From: Agapetus fuscipes
Lineage: Eukaryota > Arthropoda > Insecta > Trichoptera > Glossosomatidae
Length of the DNA stretch: 64,000 nucleotides
NCBI GenBank assembly: GCA_951799405.1
Contig: OX637339.1
Span: forward strand, 12,524,001-12,588,000
Direction of reading: 5' to 3'
A program made the position numbers and the translations under genes. This document shows positions 49,584-60,190 of the stretch, piece after piece. The notes beneath the pieces are model-generated. The model did not search any database, was not told the DNA's origin, and worked only from the letters and a program-made list of their open reading frames with translations. Every line of letters starts with the position of its first letter. Within the stretch, counting starts at the first letter, position 1.

Positions 49584-50711
49584 TGTTGCGGAATATATTG
49601 AACAATATTTTTTTTGAGGTTATGTTTTATGTTTATGACATTTTAGTGATACCATAAACGAAAAAAAAACGCCCGTTTGCGCTCAAACTAAAGCTCAACT
49701 ATGGCGTTACAAAAACCGTACCTAAACTGAAACAGTTTCACGATAGTGAACGTTTAAGTTTTCTAACATATTATGGTATGCGTTTGTTGATCTTACATGT
49801 AAAATTACACACCTAGGTCAAAGGGAATAAAAATAGTTTTATTTTGGGTTTTGACGTGAAAAAGAAAAAGAAGAAAACTAATATCATAATATTTACATGA
49901 CATTTCAAATAGGCTATCCGAAATGGAGCAAGACTGTTGTTAACACTTTTTTGCGTTACATTTTTTAATATGTAATTGTTGCGGACTTCATTTCTACTTG
50001 ATTCAACAAAAACAAGACGATTTGGTGCCTAGCTCTTTTCTATCGTGTGAAAGAAAAAGAAGAAGCTGGAAACGAAAATCTAGGGATTGTAATTTAGCAG
50101 CATGACATCACTAGTTTGACATATACTCTGGCCGTGTTCGGGGAGCTAGCTTGAGCACTTTGAACGCTTACAGTAAAAATCGTGGTGGGGGTAGCTCGAT
50201 CGCAAACCTCCCCGAACGATAAAAAGCGAATTTCATATGTCAACCACACAGCAGCTGTCAAAGCTCGGCAGAACGGATGCAGATTTATCTTGAAACGCAT
50301 TATTGAGCCATGATTCTAATATTTCCAGCAGAATTTTCAATTATTGAAGAGCTTTTGATATCTCGAATCCATTATTTAACATTAATAATTGTGTCTAATA
50401 TTCGTGTTGTTGAGGTTAGCTGTCAACTGTCAGTGGAACTGTATGAACCATTGGTGTGAAGTTGGAACGCTTCAGCCGACCCACCTTCGCAAAAAAGCGA
50501 AAATAGCGAACGGTCGAGGCGTCGTGCGTGACGTCATAGCTCATAATATTTGCTTACGATGAGCTCCCCGAACGGTGTGTGAGTGCTTGAAGCGCTTGAA
50601 GCGCGCTCCCCGAACACGGCCTCTGTGTTTGACATATTGACAGATGGTTGACGCGAATTTGTACATAATTATTTCGATAAAGGTTTATTCAAATAAAAAA
50701 CAAATTTCAGA
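49584..50711. promoter_or_regulatory. Divergent intergenic region between Fdx2 and the zinc-finger gene
   Basis: 1.1 kb must hold both promoters. A 492-bp MITE fills 50,130-50,621, leaving about 545 bp on the Fdx2 side and 90 bp before the zinc-finger ATG. TTTCAG immediately before AATGG (50,705-50,710) could be an acceptor, which would move the zinc-finger start site further upstream. Confidence 0.5.
50130..50621. mobile_element. 492-bp MITE with GGCCGTGTTCGGGGAGC ends
   Basis: Left GGCCGTGTTCGGGGAGC and right GCTCCCCGAACACGGCC are perfect inverted ends. The inner arms (CTTGAGCACTT and AGTGCTTGAAG) continue the match. TCT flanks both sides. Internal copies of CTCCCCGAACG occur at about 50,208 and 50,563. 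Confidence 0.8.
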
Positions 50712-50843
50712 ATGGAACACCTTGAATTATTAAAGAACATGTGCAGGACATGCTTGGACAATATCGGCACGATACCTTTAGAGGAGAACGACAGCGGAGA
50801 AATGCAGTTTTCTCAGATGTTATTTGTGTGCGCTTCTGTGCAG
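50712..50843 (+). CDS. Zinc-finger gene exon 1: start and first ZAD Cys pair
   Basis: Encodes MEHLELLKNMCRTCLDNIGT and continues to VCASVQ, donor CAG|GTAAAC, phase 0. Confidence 0.88.
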
Positions 50844-53800
50844 GTAAACAAAAGTTCTAATTATGAATGAAAATCAAAAATGGAACATGAAACTTAAGTT
50901 CTATATTTAAATTTTAAATTAGCCGTATTAAGTTACTTTGGACTCGATATCGGAAGGCGGTGCGCTTCCCTTCGTGCAGGCTCTTTGCTAGGTTCAAGAA
51001 TCCATCTGCTTTTACCAAAGACTGATCATCAAAGCTCCATCCAGCCTAAATGCAACTGCGTCTTGCTTGAGTTACTTTTTATAGGTTAGAACTTTCTATA
51101 CGAGATGACCAAGCTCGTAGAAAGCTTTTAAGGTGGGAAAACAGCGCTCACCAAATAAATCATCCCAATATTTTGTTCCCTGTTTGTCTCCGCACATTGA
51201 AAGGGGAGGAAAAAATGTGACATCACTTGGCTGGGCTGAAGGCCAGATAGGCGTTGTCAACACACTATTATGTGGGTAGATTTCAAAAAGAACTGTTGCA
51301 TACTGCATTTATGCTGCCGCTATTAAGCTACACTTATTGCGTAACTTCTTGCCGCATTTAACCCCGAAGGGGTCGCATGTGGCTAGTGGAACCTATTTTT
51401 TTTATAGGTAAGGGAGTAGACCTTACGCCAACCACTACAGTTGAAGTGGGGATTTCTCAGCTCTCGACTGGTACTCATTTCTTGTGAAGGCAGAATAAGC
51501 CTAGCGGGTGTTTTTATTTTGGGTTTGAAGTAAACACCGAAATAGGAAATCATTTCTTACACCCTCGGTGGGATTCGAACCCGGACTCTCGGCATGAAAT
51601 GCAAGCACTCTATCAACTGAGCTTTTGCGCCAGAGTCATGGAAAATTGGACATTTCGAGATGCGCGCCACCCAAAAAAGTTCTGTAAATTTGAAAGAAGT
51701 TATATTCCATACAAAATGGCATTAATAGGCATTAATAGGATTCAAAGGAAAAAAAATGAGAATTTCTCAAACACACTTTGTTTTCTTAACATTTTTAATA
51801 TGGCAAGCGCTTGATTAAATACCCTTTAGTTACTTCATCATTATTGGTGAGAAAAAGTTTATCACTTTTTCCAGAATGATTTTAATTCTTTTCAATTTGG
51901 TTCATCTTTTCGTCACCTTTGACTTAGGAATTTTGTATTTTATTGGTGTGTAAAACTCTGCTATTATAATATCTGCAGGTGTTGCCAGAAGAGCAGAGTC
52001 CGCAGCAGCTGTGTGGAGGATGTGTGTGTCGCCTGAGGGACGCCTTCCAGTTCCGCAGTCAGTGCCAGAGGAGTGAAGCCAGGCTCAAGGACCTGCATAA
52101 CCTCAAACTAGGTAAATATAGCGGTGCACGGAAAGCCTTAAATGTCAATATGTCTTCCCAACTTTTGCACATATAAGTAGATAGATTAGTGGGTATTGCA
52201 CCCTTCCACCTGTCTATGGATGCAAGCATTATTCCAACTCAGCTATCAACTGGACTTTTAATAAAATATCTTAACTAAACTATTATTATTTGTTTTTCTT
52301 TCCAGAAATAAAACCTGAAATTGTTCTTGAAGATTATGTAAATTCAAACGATGACGCCACATTCGACTGTGCCCCGTTAGACAACTCTTCAAATGACGCC
52401 ACTCCATCATCCGTCGACAAACCTAAAAAAATAGTCAAGAACAATCTGTCAGGACTGAGGAAGAAGCTGAAGAACAAAGCTCTCAGGGGCAGGGATAAGA
52501 AGAAGCACTCTAAGGGTAGGAAAGAAAGGAGGAAGAAGAAGTTGAAGAAGGAGTTGTTGAAGAAGAAAGTTAAAGAAGAGATGTTTGAAGGGGATTATTT
52601 TGAAAGTGACATGGAAGAGGATTTGGAAAATAAATTTGTGAGTATATTGTTAATTTTGTAAAACAATATTAATTAATAATTCACTAAAATAAATAAAATA
52701 ATCAATTATTCATTGATAGCGCTTATACCTGTTTCTGGCCAGGAAAAATAGGTTGGTGAATGGCATTCTTCTTGAAAATCGTTTATTTAGAAAAGTAAAA
52801 TAGAAAATAGTGTCAGTGCTATGGCGGAGCGGACAAAGTGTTGGTTATACAATCAGCAAATTTGAAGCTGTGATGGGAAGGGGCCGGGTTGCTAGGGCAA
52901 ACGTAACTAATGTTTATTGCTATAGGTTGCTAATGACCCTAATTACCTGTCTAGAAATGTTGAAATTTGGAACAACCATACTAAAATATTCCCATTTAAC
53001 CCTTCTTATCTATGTCATTTGTGTATAATGGAAAAATATTTGTTTGTAGATTGATCATGTGCCGCCAGTTGAAGTTGTCTTAAAATTAGAAAATGATGAC
53101 AACACAGGACAAGGAAGTTCATGCGACAAAACCACACAGGTACAATCACTGCGTTTCTTTTATTCAATTGAACTTGTATTTCTAAAACGTAATTTGTTGT
53201 GTGTGTTCCTTGACTTATAGGTTGTTATACGGCTGACCACCCATGCTGCAGAAAATGGTTCACTTTGCCTATGTCACCCCTGTTTCAAGGAAGGTCGGCA
53301 AGAGTTGCAGGGTGTATGTCCATTTGAGATTTGCGTTTTTATCTTGTAGGTTCACATGCAGCATGTGCAAACGCAAACTTATACATGTCTGTTTGTGAGA
53401 ATGCATATAATGTGAATCCTCAATGTTACATATCTTTGCAACTTAGATTAGATTAGATTAGAACTTGGCTATAACGAGCACAAAGAGACTAACCAATTGC
53501 GCTCCTTGTAACCGTTGCTCGTTTTAAACGTGAGTAGGTGAATAAAGTACCTCCTACTAATCTTGCTGTATACGCTTTAATATGAAAGCTTGCATCTTTC
53601 TATGAAATTGTGAAAACTATATCCTGGTTGTAAAATATAAGGGAGTGGATTGGCATGCAGAGTATCCAGGAGCTGTTTCGAACAATGTAAGACAGGGACA
53701 TGTCTGCTGAGGAGGGCACCATCTATTTCATTTTCTATTTCATCTATAACTTATTTCTGATTGTCTTGGAGTCCTCTACACGCACTACATGTCTGGCCTA

Positions 53801-56800
53801 ATGAAGTCTTTGTGATTTCTTTACTGACTTTCTGAAAGACCTGAAGAGCTTTGTATTTCTTATTTATGTTATAAATTTAAATAAAAATTGATTTTGTTTA
53901 AATTCATTTTTTGTTTATTTTGGGAGAAGTAGTACCTCCCATCTTCAGGTATAAAAATGAACTTTCACGAAGATAATATTATAATGTTCAGCTCAATTGA
54001 ATTTCAGCAAAATTTAATTTTATTTAAATTTATGAGCTGACCATAATATTTGGACATTATTTGTGAAGCGCACTCTTTATATCTGAACATGTTTGTATGA
54101 AAATAAGCCTGAACTAATGTAAGAACATATCCGTAAGCAATGGATCATTATAGCTGTAAAATTGCTATATCCATGATTGTGAAAACCGAGTTTGACAGTA
54201 TGAAAATAAATAAATAATCTATTTTACTGTTTTCAACTTGTGTTCATAGGATTTTGATTGCAAGGAGGATACTATGGCCGTGGAACTCAAAAAGGATGTA
54301 CATAAAACAGAGGTCAGTATATAAATTCAGTTGTGTGTAATTACCTTTTAGATCAGTCCGTAGTCTAGTGGTTAACGCTATGGATTCATTTCTTTCCGTG
54401 GAACATAAGCCCTCTATATATCTTAGATGTTTATTAATGTAAAGTGACAGGCATCATTATTAGTTTTGGCTGCTTGATGATGTTACAGGAAGGGGTGACG
54501 TGCAATATTTGTGGGGTGTATTTGAGAAAGAGAGCTTCACTAGCCGGCCACTACAAGATACACACAGGGGAGAAACCATTCAGCTGCGAGAAGTGCGGGA
54601 AAAGGTCAGTGCACTGGGAGCCCTTAAGGCTGTATGCTTCCTAAGACACAGAAATAACAAGAAGTTTCATTTCTAAATATTTCTGCTTTTAGTTCAAAAA
54701 ACTTTGGTGGGTAGTTAAGTACGTAGAATGCTTGCGTTCCATGTCAGAGAGCTAGGGTTTAACCCCCGCCAAGGGTACCCATTTTGATGTTTATTTCTAG
54801 TCTAAAATAAAAAATACCAGCAAGATTTACTTAGCCTTCAAATGAAATGAGAATTAGGCCCTCGGCATGCTGGAAACCCCTCACTTCAACTGAATTGGCT
54901 GGCGTGGTAAATCGTAAGACCAGTCCACTTACCTGAAAAATAAATATGTTCCACTTGCCACATGTGACCTCTTTGGGGCCAGTCGGTAAGAAGCTGCATT
55001 ATATGTACGGCTTAGTTGTGGTGTATTACATTCAAAGAAAAATCAAGTAATGTTTTTCTCCTTACACTGCTTATTTTCACTCCTTTATGGAGGACAAAAA
55101 GCATTTGTAATTTTTATAAAAAAAAATAGTGGCAATAAACCGCGTTAAATGTTAGTGGTTCAGTGTTTCTGAAATTTACAGCATACTTCAGGTGGCACTC
55201 CTTATGGGATTGTTGCTAGATCACAAGTAGCGGGAAGAAGAATAATAATGTGAATGTTTTTAATATTTGCCTAACAAAAACTACTTAAGTCCGAAAAGAA
55301 GAAGTAAATCCCATTAGTGCTAGCTAAGTCCCCATAGAGCTACTTCCGCATTTCTTGAAAAAGATTTGCACAAGTTCTTAATTTTTCTTAGAATAACATT
55401 CACTCTGCACATGTAAGGTAAGGACGTTGAGGGTGAGAAACAACTATAATATAAAGGACAGGATAGGAGGTGAATCTCATCACCCGTCAACTATTTCTTT
55501 TGTGACAGTTACATCACCAAGACCAAGCTGAAGTACCACATGGACACGCACGTCCCTGCACACCTGCGCAACTTCCCATGTCCCGTCTGTCACAAGAGTC
55601 TCAGCTCCAAGGCCTTCCTGCAGCAGCACCTTCTGAACCACTCCAACGTGAGGCCGCATCAGTGCAGCATGTGTGACGCCGCCTTCCCCACACACACGCA
55701 GCTCAAGAGACACGCCAAGAACCATGTGGACCCCGACATCAGGAAACAGGTGAGGGACTAAACATCTTCTGTAAGCATCCACACACACGCAGCTCAAGAG
55801 ACACGCCAAGAACCATGTGGACCCCGACATCAGGAAACAGGTGAGGGACTAAACATCTTCTGTAAGCATCCACACACACGCAGCTCAAGAGACACGCCAA
55901 GAACCATGTGGACCCCGACATCAGGAAACAGGTGAGGGACTAAACATCTTCTGTAAGCATCCACACACACGCAGCTCAAGAGACACGCCAAGAACCATGT
56001 GGACCCCGACATCAGGAAACAGGTGAGGGACTAAACATCTTCTGTAAGCATCCAGACACACGCAGCTCAAGAGACACGCCAAGAACCATGTGGACCCCGA
56101 CATCAGGAAACAGGTGAGGGACTAAACATCTTCTGTAAGCATCCAGACACACGCAGCTCAAGAGACACGCCAAGAACCATGTGGACCCGACATCAGGAAA
56201 CAGGTGAGGGACTAAACATCTTCTGTAAGCATCCACACACACGCAGCTCAAGAGACACGCCAAGAACCATGTGGACCCCGACATCAGGAAACAGGTGAGG
56301 GACTAAACATCTTCTGTAAGCATCCACACACACGCAGCTCAAGAGACACGCCAAGAACCATGTGGACCCCGACATCAGGAAACAGGTGAGGGACTAAACA
56401 TCTTCTGTAAGCATCCACACACACGCAGCTCAAGAGACACGCCAAGAACCATGTGGACCCCGACATCAGGAAACAGGTGAGGGACTAAACATCTTCTGTA
56501 AGCATCCAGACACACACAGCTCAAGAGACTTTTCAATTTATCTTTCGCCCATTCTGGTCCAAACCGGTTCTAGTGGTGAATGCTTTAGACTCATGATTGT
56601 AAGGTAGTGGGTTGAATTTCCGACGGAGCAAAAATATTTTTCAAATATGCTCTTTTCTGTGTTGAAAAATTAATCTCCCTTTTACGAAGACAGATCCATC
56701 TAGCCTTGCAGAAATTGTGTCTTTTTTTATTATTGGCGCTTTCTACAGTGATGAACAAGCTTGCAAAGGGCAGTTCAGGAGTGTTTCACACATAATGTAA

Positions 56801-59800
56801 ATGTGAATCCCGTTACAAGCTTGTATGTAAATATTTTTATATTTTCAATGTAAAGTGTGCAATAAAAAGTTACTAAAGCAACCTTTGTTGAACATTCTTC
56901 ACAGCAGGTTAAATGATCTGGAATAAGATGAAGAGGAAGAAGAAGAACCATTCTGATCCGGGGCCGCATCAGTGCCAGAATATTGTTTATGAAATATTTT
57001 GCTTTCACAGCATTCATGTTGTTTTCTTGCAGAATAAGTACATATGTGATCTGTGTGGACAATGCTACCTGAACAAGTCCTACCTAATCCACCACTTCAA
57101 GATCCATGCTGACGAGCGGCCGTTTAAATGTGAAACCTGCGACATGAGGTTAGTACGTGACACACACACTAAACTCTGCCATTCTGTCATCTTATTAGCC
57201 GTCTAATATGACGCGCTTCATGGGTCCATTTTTTCAGCCGACAATTTTTTTTGGCATCAGTGCCCTTGTACAAAATATTGTTTAAACTCACCTCTATATA
57301 ATCTAAGTTGCAAAGATCTATTGACATTGCAGATGCATGTAAGTTCGTGCTTACACATGCGCATTTATGCATACAAAATACCAAATCTCACAAAAACTTT
57401 GCAACTTCTGCTGCCTTTCCCTGAAACTAAGGTGGCATTGAAAAAAGTGAACCAAGTTTTTACGGCATAGGGGGTCAACCTCATGCCAACCTATTAGTGT
57501 CAAGGAACACAAAAAATTGGGATAGTGGAATAATTTAAAAACTTAAAATCAAATTAAAATATAACTAAATGAAATTTAATAAAATATCCTAGCCGCCAAC
57601 ATTGCAAATGAACTGACTTCTTTCATTACATTCAGTCATTATTTTTTTCATACATTGTTTCCTTTGAGATTTATGCAATGTTTTATACTCAGGGTACTGA
57701 TTATCAGAAATCCATATTTTATTTTTTAAGTGTGATAACATAATATAGTCAAGAAATCTTTTGTATTGCAACAAAAACTATAGGAGATAGTCTATGTATA
57801 AATCAGTAGCATTCATAGTTTTTCATGCACTTTCTAATTCCCAGGTTCCGTACGCGTGTCCGCCTCCGCCAGCACTCTGAAACGCACGTGTCCCCGCGCG
57901 TGCACCGCTTTGTGTGCGACGTGTGCGGCAAGGGCGTGTCCTCGCGCTCCTTCCTGCGCGAGCACAAGCTCACGCACACCGGAGAGAAGCCCTACAGCTG
58001 CAGCGTGTGCCAGGCCAGCTTCAGGCTGCACCGCCAGATGCTGCGGCACATGGGACAGCACGACACACAGAGACCCAGGACGCACATGTGCGACGTACGT
58101 GATCACTCATACACTTCTGCTTCATTACAATTCTATAATCTAAGTTGCAGGGATATATTAACATTTAAAGCTCATGTCAAATGATCAAACAAACACGTGT
58201 AAGTTAGCGCTTACAAATGCTGAATGTGTACTTACAAATTAGAAATTTTGAAAAGATTTTTGTGAAACACTGTGGAAATTCATTTTAAAAAATTGATTAT
58301 TTTTCAATAAAACATTAAAAAATAAAAGAAATTAAAAACTTTGTTTTATTCCACTTTTATTGTTTTTGAGTATGTTACAAACGTTTTCGGAATACCTTCC
58401 ATCATCGGGTAACAACAATTACTTGTTAATTGTTGTTACCCGATGATGGAAGGTATTCCGAAAACGTTTGTAACATACTCAAAAACAATAAAAGTGGAAT
58501 AAAACAAAGTTTTTAATTTCTTTTATTTTTTAATGTTTTATTGAAAAATAATCAATTTTTTACAAATTAGAAAGTGAACCATTTTTACAGTATGGGTGGT
58601 CAGCCTCATACCAACCTATAAGTTGGGACTGAAAAATAGTGGTATTATTTTTTGTGAATTTCGGTGGTATTTTTTGGGAAATTAGGTGTTATTTTTTAGC
58701 ATTGATTTGATCATAAAAGGGTTTATGTAATTGCAAAACAATGGATATTACTAATATTTACAATTTATTATATACACAACAATATGTACAACAACAAAAG
58801 ACAATGAAGAAAATCATCTGAATCAATACGAGTACATAAATATGTAACATCAAAAACAATTGATTTAAAAAAGTATTAATATTTCAATGACACCAAATAC
58901 CCTGCAATATCCTTATAAAAAAAATATTTTCAAAATTTAAAATTGCAATCATGATCCAAGGCAGTTCTGCTTATTTTTCATTTTCCTTTGCTTTGCACCT
59001 TGCACATGTTTTGGCAGGAATCCTTTCTCTCCCACGAAACCGTTGCATTGCAAAAGCGACACATGACAACTTTGTCATCCACCGCATAAAAACCATGCAC
59101 AGCAAACTGTGGAGTAGGCATCTTGAAAATACTACAATTCTTTCACTTTCACAAAAAAATTGTATCCTCTCACGATACAAAATAATAAAACCAAACTTTC
59201 AAATATATTTATAAGTACAGATTTGCAAACTATATTTAAATATTTGTTCTCCCTTGCAATTGAGCTACATGACTTCACAATGTTGTTTTATATATAATTT
59301 GTGCGGAGTTCATTAGAGAGCGCTGTTATTGTGTGCCTCACACCTCAAGGGCATTGTCAATTCACGGATAAGATTTTTTATAAAGATGCATTTTTAGTGC
59401 TCCTTTAAAGACACTTATAGCTTTTGCCTTCCTCGTATTAGGTATAATTTAAGGTAGAACAGCATGCAAAGCAAAAAGCGCAGTCCCCAAAATTAGCGCA
59501 TTTCTGACGGCACAGGTAGACTATCCCATCTTGTGCAATTCAGCAAATCAAGTTGGTGACAGGCTCTTGGTCAAGTTTGTGACTTCTTTGACTTACTCAT
59601 AAGTTTAAAATCTCCACCTTTTCGCTCTCCAGTAATCCGAGCCTTGGCCTCTTGTCAACTTTTGCCTCCAACTCCACCTGTCCTCCGACACCATTCTCCA
59701 GTTTGCAACTTGCAGAAGAAAACTACACCCTCTCTAATAATAAAGTATCCAGGCCGATGAGTGCAAAGGTTTGCAGTTATATGCGCAGTAAATGATAACA

Positions 59801-60190
59801 GAACAGATCTTTGCACATTATTGCATTTGAGGAGGACTAAATATTTATACGCATTAGGATTACCTATAATGTATAATATAGTTCATGTGATTAAATCTAA
59901 ATCTAAATCTCCACTTCATCCCTCCATCCCAGTCTGGGTCATCCCACTCTTGAATCAATATTGCAAGCAGGGTGATTGTTTTGTTTTGTTGGCAGATATG
60001 CGGGAAGCTGTTCCTGTCGTCCTACGACGTGAAGTACCACAAGAAGACGCACAGCTCGGAGCGGCCGCACACGTGCATGATCTGCGGCAAGAGCTTCAGG
60101 ACGCGCAGCAGCTACTGTGCGCACATACGCCTGCACACGCACACCAAGGACTTCCTGTGCTCGCACTGCCCCAAGGCCTTCTCCACCAAG
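50712..60190 (+). CDS. ZAD-type C2H2 zinc-finger protein; ten coding exons found, last exon unresolved
   Basis: Ten exons join in phase: 50,712-50,843, 51,979-52,111, 52,306-52,637, 53,050-53,139, 54,250-54,312, 54,489-54,604, 55,509-55,749, 57,033-57,148, 57,845-58,094 and 59,996-60,190. They give 556 residues. Residues 11-59 form the Cys4 ZAD (C11-x2-C14, C56-x2-C59), a dimerisation module of arthropod transcription factors. Residues about 135-185 are Lys/Arg-rich, a likely nuclear localisation signal. From residue 255 come ten complete C2H2 fingers, and an eleventh is cut by the last donor (CSHCPKAFSTK|). TGEKP-type linkers follow fingers 1 and 7. This argues for a sequence-specific nuclear DNA-binding regulator; the target is unknown. 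Exons 7, 9 and 10 are much more GC-rich than exons 3-5. A chance finger-like end (HLHKHTN, stop) lies at 61,350-61,375 but cannot be spliced cleanly. Confidence 0.93.
51000..51170 (+). repeat. Family B SINE, 3' part, in zinc-finger gene intron 1
   Basis: CTTTTACCAAAGACTGATCA to AAATAAATCATCCCAATATT. Confidence 0.75.
51310..51635 (-). repeat. Family C SINE, full length, in intron 1
   Basis: TATTAAGCTACACTTATTGC to the inverted head (GGGATTCGAACCC, CAACTGAGCTTTTGCG). Confidence 0.88.
51979..52111 (+). CDS. Zinc-finger gene exon 2: second ZAD Cys pair
   Basis: Acceptor ATCTGCAG. Encodes VLPEEQSPQQLCGGCVCRLR and a helix ending HNLKL. Ends phase 1 at CTAG|GTAAAT. Confidence 0.92.
52306..52637 (+). 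CDS. Zinc-finger gene exon 3: acidic then strongly basic linker
   Basis: Encodes EIKPEIVLEDYVNSNDDAT, then a Lys/Arg run (RDKKKHSKGRKERRKKKLKK) and an acidic end, DMEEDLENKF|GTGAGT. Confidence 0.9.
52655..52785 (+). repeat. Family D SINE tail in intron 3
   Basis: AATTAATAATTCACTAAAAT and ACCTGTTTCTGGCCAGG blocks; head missing. Confidence 0.65.
53050..53139 (+). CDS. Zinc-finger gene exon 4: linker
   Basis: 30 codons, IDHVPPVEVVLKLENDDN to KTTQ, between TTTGTAG and CAG|GTACAA; phase 0 at both ends, so skipping would preserve frame. Confidence 0.8.
53205..53465 (+). repeat. Family A element, full length, in intron 4
   Basis: CTTGACTTATAGGTTGTTAT to CAACTTAGATTAGATTAGAT. Its end shows three AGATT repeats. 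Confidence 0.92.
53466..54249. other. Rest of zinc-finger gene intron 4, nothing recognised
   Basis: AT-rich intron DNA. The phrase TGGGAGAAGTAGTACCTCCCATCTTCAGGTATAAAAATGA at 53,920 resembles 61,940-61,980, indicating another low-copy repeat. Confidence 0.4.
54250..54312 (+). CDS. Zinc-finger gene exon 5: linker
   Basis: 21 codons, DFDCKEDTMAVELKKDVHK to TE, between TTCATAG and GAG|GTCAGT; phase 0 at both ends. Confidence 0.75.
54350..55025 (+). repeat. Family B head in intron 5 and family C SINE in intron 6
   Basis: 54,350-54,385 (CAGTCCGTAGTCTAGTGGTT) lies in intron 5. 54,695-55,022 is a full plus family C in intron 6. Exon 6 lies between them. Confidence 0.65.
54489..54604 (+). CDS. Zinc-finger gene exon 6: finger 1 and start of finger 2
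   Basis: CNICGVYLRKRASLAGHYKI-H, TGEKPF linker, CEKCGK, ending phase 2 at AAAAG|GTCAGT. Confidence 0.92.
55509..55749 (+). CDS. Zinc-finger gene exon 7: rest of finger 2, fingers 3 and 4
   Basis: Completes CEKCGKSYITKTKLKYHMDT-H, then CPVCHKSLSSKAFLQQHLLN-H and CSMCDAAFPTHTQLKRHAKN-H. Ends AGGAAACAG|GTGAGG. Its last 48 bp and the donor are the founder of the 91-bp tandem array. Confidence 0.95.
55702..56530 (+). repeat. 91-bp tandem array built from the exon 7 end and its splice donor
   Basis: Units start (CTCAAGAGACACGCC) at 55,702, 55,793, 55,884, 55,975, 56,066, 56,157, 56,247, 56,338 and 56,429, with a partial at 56,520. The first is the true exon end. Each unit has 48 bp of exon sequence, CAG|GTGAGG, and 43 bp ending CACACACGCAG. 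The unit at 56,157 lacks one C. Copies are otherwise almost identical. Minus-strand 60-codon frames here are by-products. Confidence 0.97.
56560..56800 (+). repeat. Family B SINE in intron 7
   Basis: GGTTCTAGTGGTGAATGCTT head, GGTTGAATTTCCGACGGAGC B-box region, ACAAGCTTGCAAAGGGCAGT tail. Confidence 0.75.
57033..57148 (+). CDS. Zinc-finger gene exon 8: finger 5 and start of finger 6
   Basis: Acceptor TTTTCTTGCAG. CDLCGQCYLNKSYLIHHFKI-H, ADERPFK linker, CETCDM, phase 2 end. Confidence 0.93.
57295..57510 (-). repeat. Family A element in intron 8
   Basis: TATAATCTAAGTTGCAAAGA to CATGCCAACCTATTAGTGTC, shorter subfamily. Confidence 0.85.
57845..58094 (+). CDS. Zinc-finger gene exon 9: fingers 6 to 8 and start of finger 9
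   Basis: Completes CETCDMRFRTRVRLRQHSET-H, then CDVCGKGVSSRSFLREHKLT-H, TGEKPYS, CSVCQASFRLHRQMLRHMGQ-H, and MCD|GTACGT. Very GC-rich at third positions. Confidence 0.95.
58135..58625 (-). repeat. Family A element interrupted by a long palindrome
   Basis: Left part 58,135-58,245 (AATCTAAGTTGCAGGGATAT to GTACTTACAAATTAG). Right part 58,563-58,622 (AAAGTGAACCATTTTTACAG to CCAACCTATAAGT). ACAAATTAGAAA occurs on both sides of the insert. Confidence 0.8.
58286..58562. mobile_element. 277-bp near-perfect palindrome in intron 9
   Basis: Two 136-bp arms mirror around CTTGT at 58,422-58,426. Landmarks: TTCGGAATACCTTCCATCAT on the left and ATGATGGAAGGTATTCCGAA on the right. The duplicated ACAAATTAGAAA flanks suggest insertion of a foldback element. 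Confidence 0.92.
58978..59121 (-). pseudogene. BED-type zinc-finger remnant of a hAT-like transposase
   Basis: 47 codons on the minus strand from ATG 59,121: MPTPQFAVHGFYAVDDK, then VVMCRFCNATVSWERKDSC, and TGA. CxFCNxxVSWERKDSC resembles the first half of a BED finger as found at the N terminus of hAT transposases. The His pair is lost (QNMCKV). It lies inside zinc-finger gene intron 9. Confidence 0.55.
59125..59995. other. Rest of zinc-finger gene intron 9
   Basis: A family B tail scrap (minus) lies at 59,285-59,360. Otherwise unassigned sequence ending in a T-rich tract and the exon 10 acceptor. Confidence 0.45.
59996..60190 (+). CDS. Zinc-finger gene exon 10: fingers 9 and 10, partial finger 11
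   Basis: Completes CDICGKLFLSSYDVKYHKKT-H, then CMICGKSFRTRSSYCAHIRL-H and CSHCPKAFSTK before AAG|GTAAAC. The zinc-binding His pair of finger 11 must lie in a later exon. Confidence 0.95.

Noticed and set aside
55480..56466. Series of minus-strand 60- to 116-codon frames with a repeated sequence
   Set aside because: They are the antisense of the 91-bp tandem array and of zinc-finger exon 7; the repetition comes from the array.
57834..58106. Alternative-frame and antisense open frames over GC-rich zinc-finger exon 9
   Set aside because: High GC removes stops in all frames; only the frame with three C2H2 fingers joins correctly to its neighbours.
58951..59214. 87-codon plus-strand open frame
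   Set aside because: Antisense to the BED-finger remnant; no motif of its own.
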